This document shows positions 43,272-51,922 of a stretch of 64,000 nt of DNA, in pieces (position 1 is the first letter of the stretch; each line of letters starts with the position of its first letter). Made by a program: the position numbers and the translations under genes. The notes below the pieces were generated by a model that was not told the origin of the DNA, ran no database searches, and saw only the letters and a list, made by a program, of their open reading frames with translations. The stretch covers positions 7,303,001-7,367,000 of the forward strand of contig NZ_CP012382.1 in NCBI RefSeq assembly GCF_001267885.1, in the 5' to 3' direction. Origin of the DNA: Streptomyces ambofaciens ATCC 23877 (GTDB lineage Bacteria; Actinomycetota; Actinomycetes; Streptomycetales; Streptomycetaceae).

Positions 43272-43973
43272 ATGGGCGCCATCAGCGCGCTGGAGAAATC
43301 CCTGGAGAAGCGTCTGGAAGCGCTGTGGGCGCGGCTCTTCGAGAAGGACCCCGTCGAACTCCTCGACGCCCTGCGCACCGAGTGCGACGACAACGCGGTG
43401 GTCTCGCCCGCGGGCCGGGTCATGGTTCCCAACGCCTACGACGTCGCGCTCGCCGGCGTCGTCCACGACGAACTGGCGTGCCGTGACGGCCGGGTGGGGC
43501 AGGTCCTCACCGACAGCCTGGTCCGCCACGCCGAGCGGCACGGGTACGAGTGGGCCGGCCCACTGGCCGTGCACATCACCAGGTCGGACGACGTGCCCAA
43601 CGGCCGCTACCACGTGGCGAGCAGCGTGATGCCGCACGTGAGCGCCGACGGTTTCCCGCACGCGGAGCCGAAGCCCCGGCCCACCGACGGGGAAGCCCGG
43701 CCGAGCGACCAGGCGCCCGCGTCGGCCCCGGTCCCCGCGCCGGCCCCGGCCCCGGCACCCGCATCGGCCCCGGCCGCCGCTCCCGCACCGGCCCCCGTCG
43801 CCCCCGCACCGGCCCCCGACGTGGCTCCGGCACAGGCTCCGGCCCCCGTCGTCGCTCCCGCACCGGCCCCAGTCGCTCCCGCACCGGCCCCGGCCGCCGC
43901 TCCGGTACAGGCTCCGGCCCCCGCACCCGCTCCCGCCCCGGCCACCGTGCGACCGGCCTTCGGCGACGCCTAG
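43272..43973 (+). CDS. FhaA N-terminal domain (DUF3662) protein with Pro/Ala tail
   Basis: 233 aa from ATG 43272. Residues 1-120 match the N-terminal domain of FhaA (ALEKSLEKRLEALWARLFEKDPVEL, VMVPNAYDVAL, GYEWAGPLAVHI). The C-terminal ~100 residues are an Ala/Pro repeat, and the FHA phosphothreonine-binding domain is absent. FhaA in Streptomyces/mycobacteria acts with PknA/B and the MviN flippase. This copy could be a decoy or wall-spanning variant; the DNA of the tail is repetitive. Confidence 0.85.
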   Translation: MGAISALEKSLEKRLEALWARLFEKDPVELLDALRTECDDNAVVSPAGRVMVPNAYDVALAGVVHDELACRDGRVGQVLTDSLVRHAERHGYEWAGPLAVHITRSDDVPNGRYHVASSVMPHVSADGFPHAEPKPRPTDGEARPSDQAPASAPVPAPAPAPAPASAPAAAPAPAPVAPAPAPDVAPAQAPAPVVAPAPAPVAPAPAPAAAPVQAPAPAPAPAPATVRPAFGDA

Positions 43974-44012
43974 GGCCCGTCCGGCCGTACCCGTCAGCCC
44001 GTCAGCCCGTCA

Positions 44013-44035
44013 GCCCGTCCGCCCGGCGGACGGGC
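44013..44035. terminator. Bidirectional terminator between FhaA_N and kinase genes
   Basis: GCCCGTCCG (44013-44021) and CGGACGGGC (44027-44035) form a 9-bp stem with a 5-nt loop at the end of the plus-strand FhaA_N unit and right at the end of the minus-strand kinase gene. It is preceded by short CAGCCCGT repeats. Confidence 0.7.
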
Positions 44036-44036
44036 T

Positions 44037-44789
44037 TCAGGCGCCGGACCCCAGGCCCGGCCCCCGGCCGCCCCTGCGGACCTCGCCGCGCCCGGGCCCC
44101 GGGCCGGCCCCGCGCTCCGCAGCGACCCCCGGGCCCGCGTCCGGCATCGGCATCGCCCCCGCCGGTACCACCAGGTCGGCGCGGTCCCGGGTCGCGGCGA
44201 CCAGTTCGGCGTTGCGCTGGTCGGTGCCGAGGGTCCAGGCGAGGGCGTCCTGGTGGGACTTGCCGAACCGCTCGTGCCGCGCCACCAGCCGGCGCACCCG
44301 CTCCGGCTCCGGCGGCTCGCAGAACCACACCTCGTCGAGCCGCGAGCGCACCCGGGCCCAGGCTCCGGTCCCCAGCAGCAGGTAGTTGCCCTCCGTCACC
44401 ACCAGCCGCGCCGACACGGGTACCGGCACCGCGCCGGCGATCGGCTGCTCCAGCACCCGCTCGAAGCCGGGCGCGTACACGACGTCGTCGTCCCCGTCCT
44501 CCCGCAGGCGGCGCAGCAGCGCGGCGTAACCGGCGGCGTCGAAGGTGTCCGGAGCTCCCTTGCGGTCCCTGCGGCCGAGCCGGTCCAGTTCCGCGTCGGC
44601 CAGATGGAAGCCGTCCATGGGCACGTGGGCGACCCACGGCTCACCGCTCCCGTTCAGCTCCCGCACCAGGGCCTCGGCCAGCGTCGACTTCCCGGCGCCG
44701 GGGCCGCCGGCGATGCCGAGGAGCGCGCGGCGCCCGTCCCTCGGCAGCGCGCGGGCCCGGGTGACGAGGTCGTCGAAGGTCAGAGGCAC
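44037..44789 (-). CDS. Nucleoside/nucleotide kinase-family protein (uridine/pantothenate kinase-like P-loop)
   Basis: 250 aa from GTG 44789. Walker A GIAGGPGAGKST, then DGFHLADAELDRLGRRDRKG and EGNYLLL, typical of the PanK/uridine kinase superfamily group often annotated as nucleoside/fructose transport-associated kinase. C-terminal 35 residues are a Gly/Arg-rich extension. Divergent from the sugar-phosphate operon; a link to that pathway is plausible but unproven. Confidence 0.85.
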   Translation of the reverse strand: MPLTFDDLVTRARALPRDGRRALLGIAGGPGAGKSTLAEALVRELNGSGEPWVAHVPMDGFHLADAELDRLGRRDRKGAPDTFDAAGYAALLRRLREDGDDDVVYAPGFERVLEQPIAGAVPVPVSARLVVTEGNYLLLGTGAWARVRSRLDEVWFCEPPEPERVRRLVARHERFGKSHQDALAWTLGTDQRNAELVAATRDRADLVVPAGAMPMPDAGPGVAAERGAGPGPGRGEVRRGGRGPGLGSGA

Positions 44790-44843
44790 GCCGGACAGTC
44801 TGTCACCTGATCGGATCCGCCCCGGCGGGGAACTGTCTCGGGT

Positions 44844-45584
44844 ATGACGACGCAGCTCGGTCTTCCCGACGACATCCAGGCCTGCCTCTTCGACCTCGAC
44901 GGGGTCGTCACCCGGACGGCGGTGGTGCACGCCGCCGCCTGGAAGGAGACGTTCGACGCCTTCCTGCGCGAGCGGGACGGCGCGGACTTCCGCCCCTTCA
45001 CCGACTCCGACTACGGCGAGTACGTCGACGGTCGCCCCCGCGCGGACGGCGTGCGCACCTTCCTCGCCTCCCGCGGTGTCGAGCTGCCGGAGGGCGGCCC
45101 CGACGACCCACCGGACGCGCAGACGGTCAACGGGGTGGGCAACCGCAAGAACGAGCTGGTCCTGGAGAAGATCCGCACCGACGGCGTCGAGCCCTACGAG
45201 GGCACACTGCGCTACATCGACGCGGTCCGCGCCGCGGGCCTCGCCACCGCGATCGTCTCCTCCAGCGCCAACACCCGGGACGTGCTGCGTTCCATCGACG
45301 CCGAGCGCCTGTTCGACGTACGCATCGACGGCGTGGTGGCGCGCGAACGTCGTCTGCCGGGCAAACCGCACCCCGACACCTTCCTGGCCGCCGCCCGCGA
45401 CCTCGGCGTCGAGCCCGCGCGCGCGGCCGTCTTCGAGGACGCGCTCGCCGGCATGGACGCGGGACGCTCCGGTCACTTCGGCTACGTCGTCGGTGTCGAC
45501 CGCGTGGGTCAGACCGACGCCCTCTACGCCCACGGCGCCGACCGCGTCGTCAAGGACCTCGCCGAGCTGGGAGGCCGGGCGTGA
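44844..45584 (+). CDS. HAD-family beta-phosphoglucomutase
   Basis: 246 aa. HAD motif I FDLDGVVTRT with both Asp residues, cap region with GYVDGR-like YGEYVDGRPR, motif II SSSAN, motif III-IV GKPHPDTF and FEDALAGMDAG. beta-PGM converts beta-glucose-1-phosphate to glucose-6-phosphate. It overlaps the GH65 gene by 4 nt (GTGA), so phosphorylase and mutase are made together. Confidence 0.92.
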   Translation: MTTQLGLPDDIQACLFDLDGVVTRTAVVHAAAWKETFDAFLRERDGADFRPFTDSDYGEYVDGRPRADGVRTFLASRGVELPEGGPDDPPDAQTVNGVGNRKNELVLEKIRTDGVEPYEGTLRYIDAVRAAGLATAIVSSSANTRDVLRSIDAERLFDVRIDGVVARERRLPGKPHPDTFLAAARDLGVEPARAAVFEDALAGMDAGRSGHFGYVVGVDRVGQTDALYAHGADRVVKDLAELGGRA

Positions 45585-47935
45585 TCACCAACCGGACGTA
45601 CGCCGTCGAGCCCTGGTCCGTGCGCGAGACGGAGCTCAACCTCGACCTCCTCGCCCAGAGCGAGTCCGTCTTCGCCCTGTCCAACGGGCACATCGGCTGG
45701 CGCGGCAACCTCGACGAGGGCGAACCCCACGGCCTGCCCGGCAGCTATCTCAACGGCGTCTACGAACTGCACCCGCTGCCCTACGCCGAGGCGGGCTACG
45801 GCTACCCGGAGGCGGGCCAGACCGTCATCAACGTCACCAACGGCAAGCTGCTGCGGCTCCTGGTCGACGACGAGCCCTTCGACCTGCGCTACGGGCGGCT
45901 CGGGAAGCACGAACGCACCCTGGACCTGAGGCGCGGCGTGCTGGAGCGCAGCTGCGAGTGGACCTCCCCGGCCGGTACGACCATCCGGGTGCGCTCCACC
46001 CGGCTGGTCTCCCTCACCCAGCGGGCCATCGCCGCCGTGCAGTACGAGATCGAGCCCGTGGACACCCGGACCCGGGTGGTCATCCAGTCGGAGCTCGTCG
46101 CCAACGAGACCCTGCCCGACCCGGACGGCGACCCGCGGACGGCCAAGGCGCTGCAGTCGCCCCTGGAGCCCGAGGAGCACATCGCCATCGGGACCCGGCT
46201 GCGCATGGTGCACCGCACCCGGCGCAGCGACCTGCGGGTCGCCGTCGCCGCGGACCATGTCGTCGACGGCCCGGAGGGGACCGCGTACCGCGGCGAGAGC
46301 AGCAGTGACGTGGCCCGGCTGACCATCACCTCCGTCCTCGACCCGGGCGAGCGGCTGCGGGTGCAGAAGACGGTCGCCCACGGTTGGTCGGGGGCCCGGT
46401 CCCGGCCCGCGATGGGGGACCAGGTCGAGGCGGCGCTGGCGGCGGCCGCGCACGGCGGCTGGGACGGCCTGGTGGCCGAACAACGCGCCTACCTCGACGA
46501 CTTCTGGGCGCGGGCGGACGTCGAGGTGCACGGCGACGAGGAGATCCAGCAGGCGGTGCGCTTCGCCCTGTTCCACGTCCTCCAGGCCGGAGCACGCGCC
46601 GAGCAGCGGGCGATTCCGGCCAAGGGCCTGACCGGCTCCGGCTACGACGGTCACGCCTTCTGGGACACCGAGATGTTCGTGCTGCCCGTCCTGACCTACA
46701 CCGAGCCCAGGGCCGTCGCCGAGGCGCTGCGCTGGCGCCAGGGCACCCTGCCCGCCGCCCGGGACCGGGCCGCCCAGCTCGGCCTGCGCGGCGCCGCCTT
46801 CCCGTGGCGGACCATCGACGGCTCCGAGGGCTCCGCGTACTGGCCGGCCGGCACGGCCGCCTTCCACGTGGCGGCCGACATCGCGCACGCCGCGGTGCGG
46901 TACACGGCGGCGACCGGCGACACCGCCTTCGAACGGGACACGGCGCTCGAACTCCTGGTGGAGACGGCCCGGCTGTGGCGCTCCCTCGGGCACCACGACC
47001 ACCACGGCGTCTTCCACATCGACGGTGTCACCGGCCCGGACGAGTACAGCGCCATCGCCGACGACAACACGTACACCAACCTCATGGCACGGTCGAACCT
47101 CCTGGCCGCCGCCGACGTCTGCGAACGCCACCCCGACGAGGCGGCCCGGCTCGGCGTCGACGACGAGGAGAGCGCCACCTGGCGGGACGCGGCCGAATCG
47201 GTGCACATCCCCTACAACGAGGAACTCGGCGTCCACGAGCAGCACTCGGGCTTCACCCGCCACCAGCGCTGGGACTTCGCCGGCACCGCCGCCGACCAGT
47301 ACCCGCTGATGCTGCACTTCCCCTACTTCGACCTCTACCGCAAGCAGGTGATCAAGCAGTCCGACCTCGTGCTGGCGATGTACACCTGCTGGAACTGGTT
47401 CGCCGCCCACTGCGACGAGGACCAGGTCGCCCGCAACTTCGCCTACTACGAGCCGCTGACCGTGCGCGACTCCTCCCTGTCCGCGTGCTGCCAGGCCGTC
47501 GTCGCCGCCCAGACGGGACATCTGCGCCTGGCCTACGAGTACGCGGCCGAGGCCGCCCTGATGGACCTGGCGGACCTGGAGCACAACACCCGCGACGGAC
47601 TGCACATCGCCTCGCTGGCCGGTACGTGGATGGCGCTGGTCGCCGGCTTCGGCGGCACCCGGCGGGAAGGCGAGAGCCTGCGGTTCACGCCCCGGCTGCC
47701 CGAGAAGTTCAGCCGCCTCGCCTTCCGGCTCCAGTTCCGCGGGCGGTGCCTGCGGGTGGAGATCGGCGCCGACAGGGCGACGTACACGCTGCTCCAGGGC
47801 GACCCCCTGACGATCCATCACCACGGGGCCGAGGTGGCGGTGAACGGGGACGGTCCCGTCACCCGCGCCATCCCCGCGCCCAAGCGGCGGCCCACCCCCG
47901 AACAGCCTCCGCACCGCCGCCCCGACACCCGTTGA
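45581..47935 (+). CDS. GH65 family disaccharide phosphorylase (trehalose/maltose/kojibiose phosphorylase type)
   Basis: 784 aa. N-terminal beta-sandwich (YAVEPWSVRETELNLDLLAQ), helical linker, (alpha/alpha)6 catalytic domain: FWDTEMFVLP and GVTGPDEYSA with the catalytic-acid Glu, phosphate site HHHG region at the end. It cleaves an alpha-glucoside with phosphate, giving beta-glucose-1-phosphate that the coupled beta-PGM converts. Specificity among trehalose, maltose, kojibiose or nigerose is not readable by eye. Cytosolic. Confidence 0.9.
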   Translation: MITNRTYAVEPWSVRETELNLDLLAQSESVFALSNGHIGWRGNLDEGEPHGLPGSYLNGVYELHPLPYAEAGYGYPEAGQTVINVTNGKLLRLLVDDEPFDLRYGRLGKHERTLDLRRGVLERSCEWTSPAGTTIRVRSTRLVSLTQRAIAAVQYEIEPVDTRTRVVIQSELVANETLPDPDGDPRTAKALQSPLEPEEHIAIGTRLRMVHRTRRSDLRVAVAADHVVDGPEGTAYRGESSSDVARLTITSVLDPGERLRVQKTVAHGWSGARSRPAMGDQVEAALAAAAHGGWDGLVAEQRAYLDDFWARADVEVHGDEEIQQAVRFALFHVLQAGARAEQRAIPAKGLTGSGYDGHAFWDTEMFVLPVLTYTEPRAVAEALRWRQGTLPAARDRAAQLGLRGAAFPWRTIDGSEGSAYWPAGTAAFHVAADIAHAAVRYTAATGDTAFERDTALELLVETARLWRSLGHHDHHGVFHIDGVTGPDEYSAIADDNTYTNLMARSNLLAAADVCERHPDEAARLGVDDEESATWRDAAESVHIPYNEELGVHEQHSGFTRHQRWDFAGTAADQYPLMLHFPYFDLYRKQVIKQSDLVLAMYTCWNWFAAHCDEDQVARNFAYYEPLTVRDSSLSACCQAVVAAQTGHLRLAYEYAAEAALMDLADLEHNTRDGLHIASLAGTWMALVAGFGGTRREGESLRFTPRLPEKFSRLAFRLQFRGRCLRVEIGADRATYTLLQGDPLTIHHHGAEVAVNGDGPVTRAIPAPKRRPTPEQPPHRRPDTR

Positions 47936-48106
47936 GCGGCCGGGTGCGGGGACGGGCGGGACGGCGCGACTGGCCGAGTTCCGCCCTGCGCTTCGGTGGC
48001 ACACAGGTTAGTTTGACCTTGTTTTCCGGGTTTCCGGGCTCCCGCCACCGGCGGCAGGAGGTGAGGACCGAGCGGCTCCGCGACGAGCGGGGGTGAGGGG
48101 TGCACG

Positions 48107-49585
48107 ATGGCCGACGGCGCGAACGCCACGCTGGCCGGCGGACGGCGGGGCGAGGCGGACGCGACGTCCGGCACCCCGCGGCGGCTCGGCGGTGACGCCC
48201 TGCTCGCGGCGGTGGCCGGCGTCTTCACGGTGACCCAGCTGATCTTCGTCCACCCCGGCATGGGGCTCGGCTGGGACGAGACGGTGTACGTCAGCCAGGT
48301 CACCTCCCACCACCCCGCCGCCTTCTTCAGCGCACCCCGCTCCCGGGGCGTCTCCCTCCTGGTGGCGCCCGTCGCGTCCTGGTCGTCGTCGACCGAACTG
48401 CTGCGCGTCTACCTCGCGGTGCTCTCCGGTCTCGGCCTGTATCTCGCCCTGCGGTGCTGGAAGGGCCTCTTCCCGGCCCGCGTCCTGGCCACGGCCGGCG
48501 CCTTCTTCGCCACCCTGTGGGTGACCCTCTTCTACGGTCCGCAGGCCATGCCCAACTACTGGGTGGCCGTCGGTGCCCTGATCTGCGTCGGCTGCTTCCT
48601 GCGGGCCTGGCAGGGGCTGCCCGGACGGGCCGCGCCGTGGGGCGTGGTGGCCGGGGCCGCGCTGATGGCGTGGATGCGGCCCACCGACGCCGTCTGGGTG
48701 ACGCTGCCGCTGCTGGTGCTCGTCCTCGTGCGCCGCCGCCCACTGCTGCTGCTCGCCCTGGTGGGAGGCCTCGCGGCCGGGGGAGTGGAGTGGGTGATCG
48801 AGGCCTACGGCTGGTACGGCGGTCTCGGGGAGCGCCTGTCCCGGGCCTCGGAGATCCAGGGCGGCCTCGGCTGGAACCTCGCCGTCGACGACCAGATGCG
48901 CAGTCTGGGCGGGCGGGGTCTGTGCCGCCCGTGCACCGGAGCGATGCCGCACCCGGTGGTGACGGCGTGGTGGGTCCTGCTGCCCTTCGTCGCCGTCCTC
49001 GGCGTGGCCGTCGCGGTGCGGGCCCGGCGTGCCGCGCGCACGCTGATCCCGTTCGCGTGCGCCGGGACGGCCGCGCTGCCGTACCTGCTCATGATCGGTT
49101 ATGCGGCGCCCCGCTTCCTCCAGCCCGCCTACGCACTGCTGGCCGTCCCGGTCGCCGACGCGCTGTGGCACCTGGTCCGCACGGAACGCGGCCGGTGGCG
49201 GCCGGTGGCGGCGACCGTGGTCGCGCTCGCGCTCGCCGGGCACCTGGTGGTGCAGCTCACCGTCCTCGAGGGCACCGTGGACCGCAACGTCGAGAGCCGC
49301 CGTGACTGGTCCCGCGTCGCCGGCGAGCTGCACCGGCTCGGCGTCCGTCCGCCCTGCCTGGTCATCGGTCACGAATCCATCCCCATCGGCTACTACGCCG
49401 GTTGCTCCTCTGGCGCGACCAGCGGCAACAACGAGAACACCACCGCCGCCGAGATCCTGGACACCGCCCGCCGGGTCCCGGTCGCCGCCGTCACGGGCCC
49501 CGGGGGCACCACGCCCGGGTACGCCCGCGACTGGACCCCGCACCGCGTCACCGACCTGACCGTCCGCGTGGCACCCCGGCGCTGA
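48107..49585 (+). CDS. GT-C (GT39/83-like) membrane glycosyltransferase-like protein
   Basis: 492 aa. About nine TM helices; the first extracytoplasmic loop carries GLGWDETVY, a GT-C DxE-type motif following TM1 (AAVAGVFTVTQLIFVHPGM). Later loop GATSGNNENTTAAEILD is soluble. GT-C enzymes transfer sugars from polyprenyl phosphate donors on the outer face. Acceptor unknown; stand-alone gene. A 6-nt GTGAGG before the start (GGGGTGAGGGGTGCACG) acts as ribosome-binding site. Confidence 0.8.
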   Translation: MADGANATLAGGRRGEADATSGTPRRLGGDALLAAVAGVFTVTQLIFVHPGMGLGWDETVYVSQVTSHHPAAFFSAPRSRGVSLLVAPVASWSSSTELLRVYLAVLSGLGLYLALRCWKGLFPARVLATAGAFFATLWVTLFYGPQAMPNYWVAVGALICVGCFLRAWQGLPGRAAPWGVVAGAALMAWMRPTDAVWVTLPLLVLVLVRRRPLLLLALVGGLAAGGVEWVIEAYGWYGGLGERLSRASEIQGGLGWNLAVDDQMRSLGGRGLCRPCTGAMPHPVVTAWWVLLPFVAVLGVAVAVRARRAARTLIPFACAGTAALPYLLMIGYAAPRFLQPAYALLAVPVADALWHLVRTERGRWRPVAATVVALALAGHLVVQLTVLEGTVDRNVESRRDWSRVAGELHRLGVRPPCLVIGHESIPIGYYAGCSSGATSGNNENTTAAEILDTARRVPVAAVTGPGGTTPGYARDWTPHRVTDLTVRVAPRR

Positions 49586-49680
49586 AGATCACGGACCGGA
49601 CCGGGTTAGAGATCGCGTATCGGGAAACGCGAACCGGACACCGAGACCACGAGCCGACGCAGCGCGAGAGGGAGGCAGCG

Positions 49681-50190
49681 ATGGGCACGGACCCGATGGC
49701 CGACGACGTCTACCAGCCCACCGGAACCAACGAGGAGCAGGAGGACGCCGCGCCCCTCGACCTCCAGGACGCCGTCGACGAGCGCAGCTACGACGACACG
49801 CTCGACGAGGGCTACTCCCCACCGGAGAAGCCCCTGGGCGTGACCAAGCACGGCACCACCGCCGCCGAGCAGCACGACGGCGAGACGCTCGACCAGCGGC
49901 TTTCCCAGGAGGTGCCGGACGTGTCGGCGCCCGCCGGGGACGGAGTGGGCGACAAGCCCGACGGCGAGGGCGAGCCGGTCGACCCCGAGGCGGGCACCGA
50001 GCGCTCCGGCCGGCTCGTCGCCCCCGACGAGGGCGTACGGGCCGACACGACCAAGGAGACCGTCGCCGAGGACGTCGGCATCGACGGTGGTGCCGCGGGG
50101 GCCGAGGAGGCCGCCATGCACGTCGTGGAGGACGAGACGGTACTGCCGGACCGGGAGGACGACCGGACGAGCCCCGGCCGGACCGCCTGA
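49681..50190 (+). CDS. DUF5709 protein
   Basis: 169 aa, ATG with GAGGGAGG 7 nt upstream. Acidic, unstructured-looking: VYQPTGTNEEQEDAAPLDLQ, DEGYSPPEKPLGV, GETLDQRLSQE, AGTERSGRLVAPDEG and DVGIDGGAAGAEEAAMHVV: the conserved order of Streptomyces DUF5709. No function is established. The following 15-bp terminator marks a monocistronic unit. Confidence 0.88.
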   Translation: MGTDPMADDVYQPTGTNEEQEDAAPLDLQDAVDERSYDDTLDEGYSPPEKPLGVTKHGTTAAEQHDGETLDQRLSQEVPDVSAPAGDGVGDKPDGEGEPVDPEAGTERSGRLVAPDEGVRADTTKETVAEDVGIDGGAAGAEEAAMHVVEDETVLPDREDDRTSPGRTA

Positions 50191-50218
50191 CCCGCCCGGC
50201 GGGACCCACCCGCCACCC

Positions 50219-50253
50219 GGCCCGGACCGGTGCCCTGCGCACCGGTCCGGGCC
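50219..50253. terminator. Strong bidirectional terminator
   Basis: Perfect 15-bp stem GGCCCGGACCGGTGC / GCACCGGTCCGGGCC with a 5-nt loop, between convergent DUF5709 and the 73-aa gene. Best hairpin in the window. Confidence 0.9.
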
Positions 50254-50277
50254 GCGTGCTGTCCGGTGGCCGCCGGT

Positions 50278-50499
50278 TCAGGGCAGCAGCTTGTCGAGGG
50301 CCGCGGGACCCTCCTCGTCCAGCTTGCGCCGGGCCCACTCGAGGTTCTTCGGGGTGACGTCCCGGCCGGCCGCGAGGACGAGGTCCTCCGGCGAGACGTC
50401 GGTGCCGGTACGGGTGTGGAGCAGGGCGTCGGGGGTGGCGCGGTCGTCGTCCGTGCGGGCTGCGGACGGCCGCGAGGCGTCGGGCTGTGACGTCGACAT
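50278..50499 (-). CDS. Conserved small hypothetical protein
   Basis: 73 aa, ATG start with GAGGAGC upstream. Hydrophilic N terminus (SQPDASRPSAARTDDDRATP) then conserved-looking LVLAAGRDVTPKNLEWARRKL and GPAALDKLLP. No TM. Similar short proteins recur in Streptomyces; function unknown. Confidence 0.7.
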   Translation of the reverse strand: MSTSQPDASRPSAARTDDDRATPDALLHTRTGTDVSPEDLVLAAGRDVTPKNLEWARRKLDEEGPAALDKLLP

Positions 50500-50743
50500 G
50501 ATCAGTGCTCCTCGGATCCGGGTCGCTGCTTCGGTGCCGTGCTGTTGTCGGTCCCGAATATCCCGATATCACCATTCAATGCGGAAACGCCCCCCGCATC
50601 CGGAGGACCGTCGCTCCGAGGTGCCGCCCGGCACGCCGCGACGAGTGAGGGGACCCGTCGACCGTTCCGCCAGGCCGGACGGGCGGCGACTCGGACGGCT
50701 CCCGCCGCGCCTGGACGCCGAGGGGAGCACGGCCCGGGCGGCC

Positions 50744-51862
50744 TCAGGGGCCCGGCGGGAGCGAAGGAGCGAGGACGAGCATCGTGACGTCGTCCTCCAC
50801 GTCCGGGCTGAAGCGCACGAGGTCGGCCCAGACGCGCTCGGGAAGCCCGGCGAGCGCTCCCCGGTCCTCTCCGGAGAGGACGGCCAGCCGGTCGGCCAGC
50901 GGGTAGAACGCGCCGCTGCCGTCCCTGGCCTCCACCACCCCGTCGGAGGCCAGGAAGAGCCGGTCACCGGGGCGCAGGGCCACCGTGCGGGTCTCGATCG
51001 CACCGGCGTCCGCGAGCCCGAGCCCGAGCGGGGTCCACGGCGAGACCTCCAGCTCCGCGGCCTCGGCGCCGCGCAGCAGAAGAGGCGGCGGATTGCCGCA
51101 GACGACGACGCGTACTTCCCGGCAGTCCGCGGAGAACTCCAGCAGGGCGGCCGTCGCGAACAGCTCGGCGTGCCGCGCGTCCGCCGAGTCCACCGTCAGC
51201 CGCCGGTCGAGCCTCCCCGCCACCGAGGCGAGGTCGGGCTGGTCGAGGACCGCCTCGCGGAACGCCCCCAGCAACGAGGCGACCGTGGACACCGCCGACA
51301 GGCCGTGCCCCTGCACGTCCCCCGTCACGACCCGCACCCCGAAGGGACCGTCCCGCACGTCGAAGAAGTCGCCCCCGACCAGGGTCCCGCGCTGCGCCGC
51401 CCGGTAGAGCCCGGCGCAGCGCACCGTCCCCACCCGCTCGGGCAGCAAAGGCGCGAGGGCACGCTGGGCGGCCTCGGCGACCGTGCGTTCCAGGTCCAGC
51501 TGGGCGTCACGGCGACTGCGCACGAAGGACACGAACACGCTGAGGGCGGCGACGAAGGCGACGGTCAGCAGATCGGTGTCGCCCGGCCGGTTCAGCTGGA
51601 AGGCCGGGACGTGCAGCAGGGCGACCACCACGCCGCCCATCGCGGCGGTCGCCAGCGGGCTGTAGGACAGGACGGCCAGCGGCGGGATGGCACCCAGCAG
51701 GAAACCCACGTCCAGCGGATCGCGGCTGATGAGCGTCGCCGCGCAGATCGCCACGAGCAGGGCCGGCGGCAGCATCCGCACCCAGCGGGGCGGCGGAGCC
51801 CCGCTCAGCCAGCTCCGCCGGTCCTCGCCCCGGCGCGGTGGCCGGGCCGACACCTTTCGCAC
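50744..51862 (-). CDS. Membrane-bound PP2C (SpoIIE-type) phosphatase
   Basis: 372 aa, GTG start. Four closely spaced TM helices (~30-115: MLPPALLVAICAATLI, VGFLLGAIPPLAVL, ATAAMGGVVVALL, LLTVAFVAALSVFVSFV), a coiled linker (DLERTVAEAAQRALA), then SpoIIE phosphatase (GGDFFDVRDG, TGDVQGHG, CGNPPPLLL, ASDGVVEARD). Senses membrane or envelope state and dephosphorylates an unknown STAS-type partner. Confidence 0.9.
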   Translation of the reverse strand: MRKVSARPPRRGEDRRSWLSGAPPPRWVRMLPPALLVAICAATLISRDPLDVGFLLGAIPPLAVLSYSPLATAAMGGVVVALLHVPAFQLNRPGDTDLLTVAFVAALSVFVSFVRSRRDAQLDLERTVAEAAQRALAPLLPERVGTVRCAGLYRAAQRGTLVGGDFFDVRDGPFGVRVVTGDVQGHGLSAVSTVASLLGAFREAVLDQPDLASVAGRLDRRLTVDSADARHAELFATAALLEFSADCREVRVVVCGNPPPLLLRGAEAAELEVSPWTPLGLGLADAGAIETRTVALRPGDRLFLASDGVVEARDGSGAFYPLADRLAVLSGEDRGALAGLPERVWADLVRFSPDVEDDVTMLVLAPSLPPGP

Positions 51863-51922
51863 ACCACCACGCTCCTACGCCGCCCCGGCTCCCGCACGCC
51901 GAGCCGGGGCGGCGGGCGGGAG

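Noticed and set aside
45524..48004. 826-codon minus-strand open frame
   Set aside because: Antisense to the GH65 gene, no recognisable domain.
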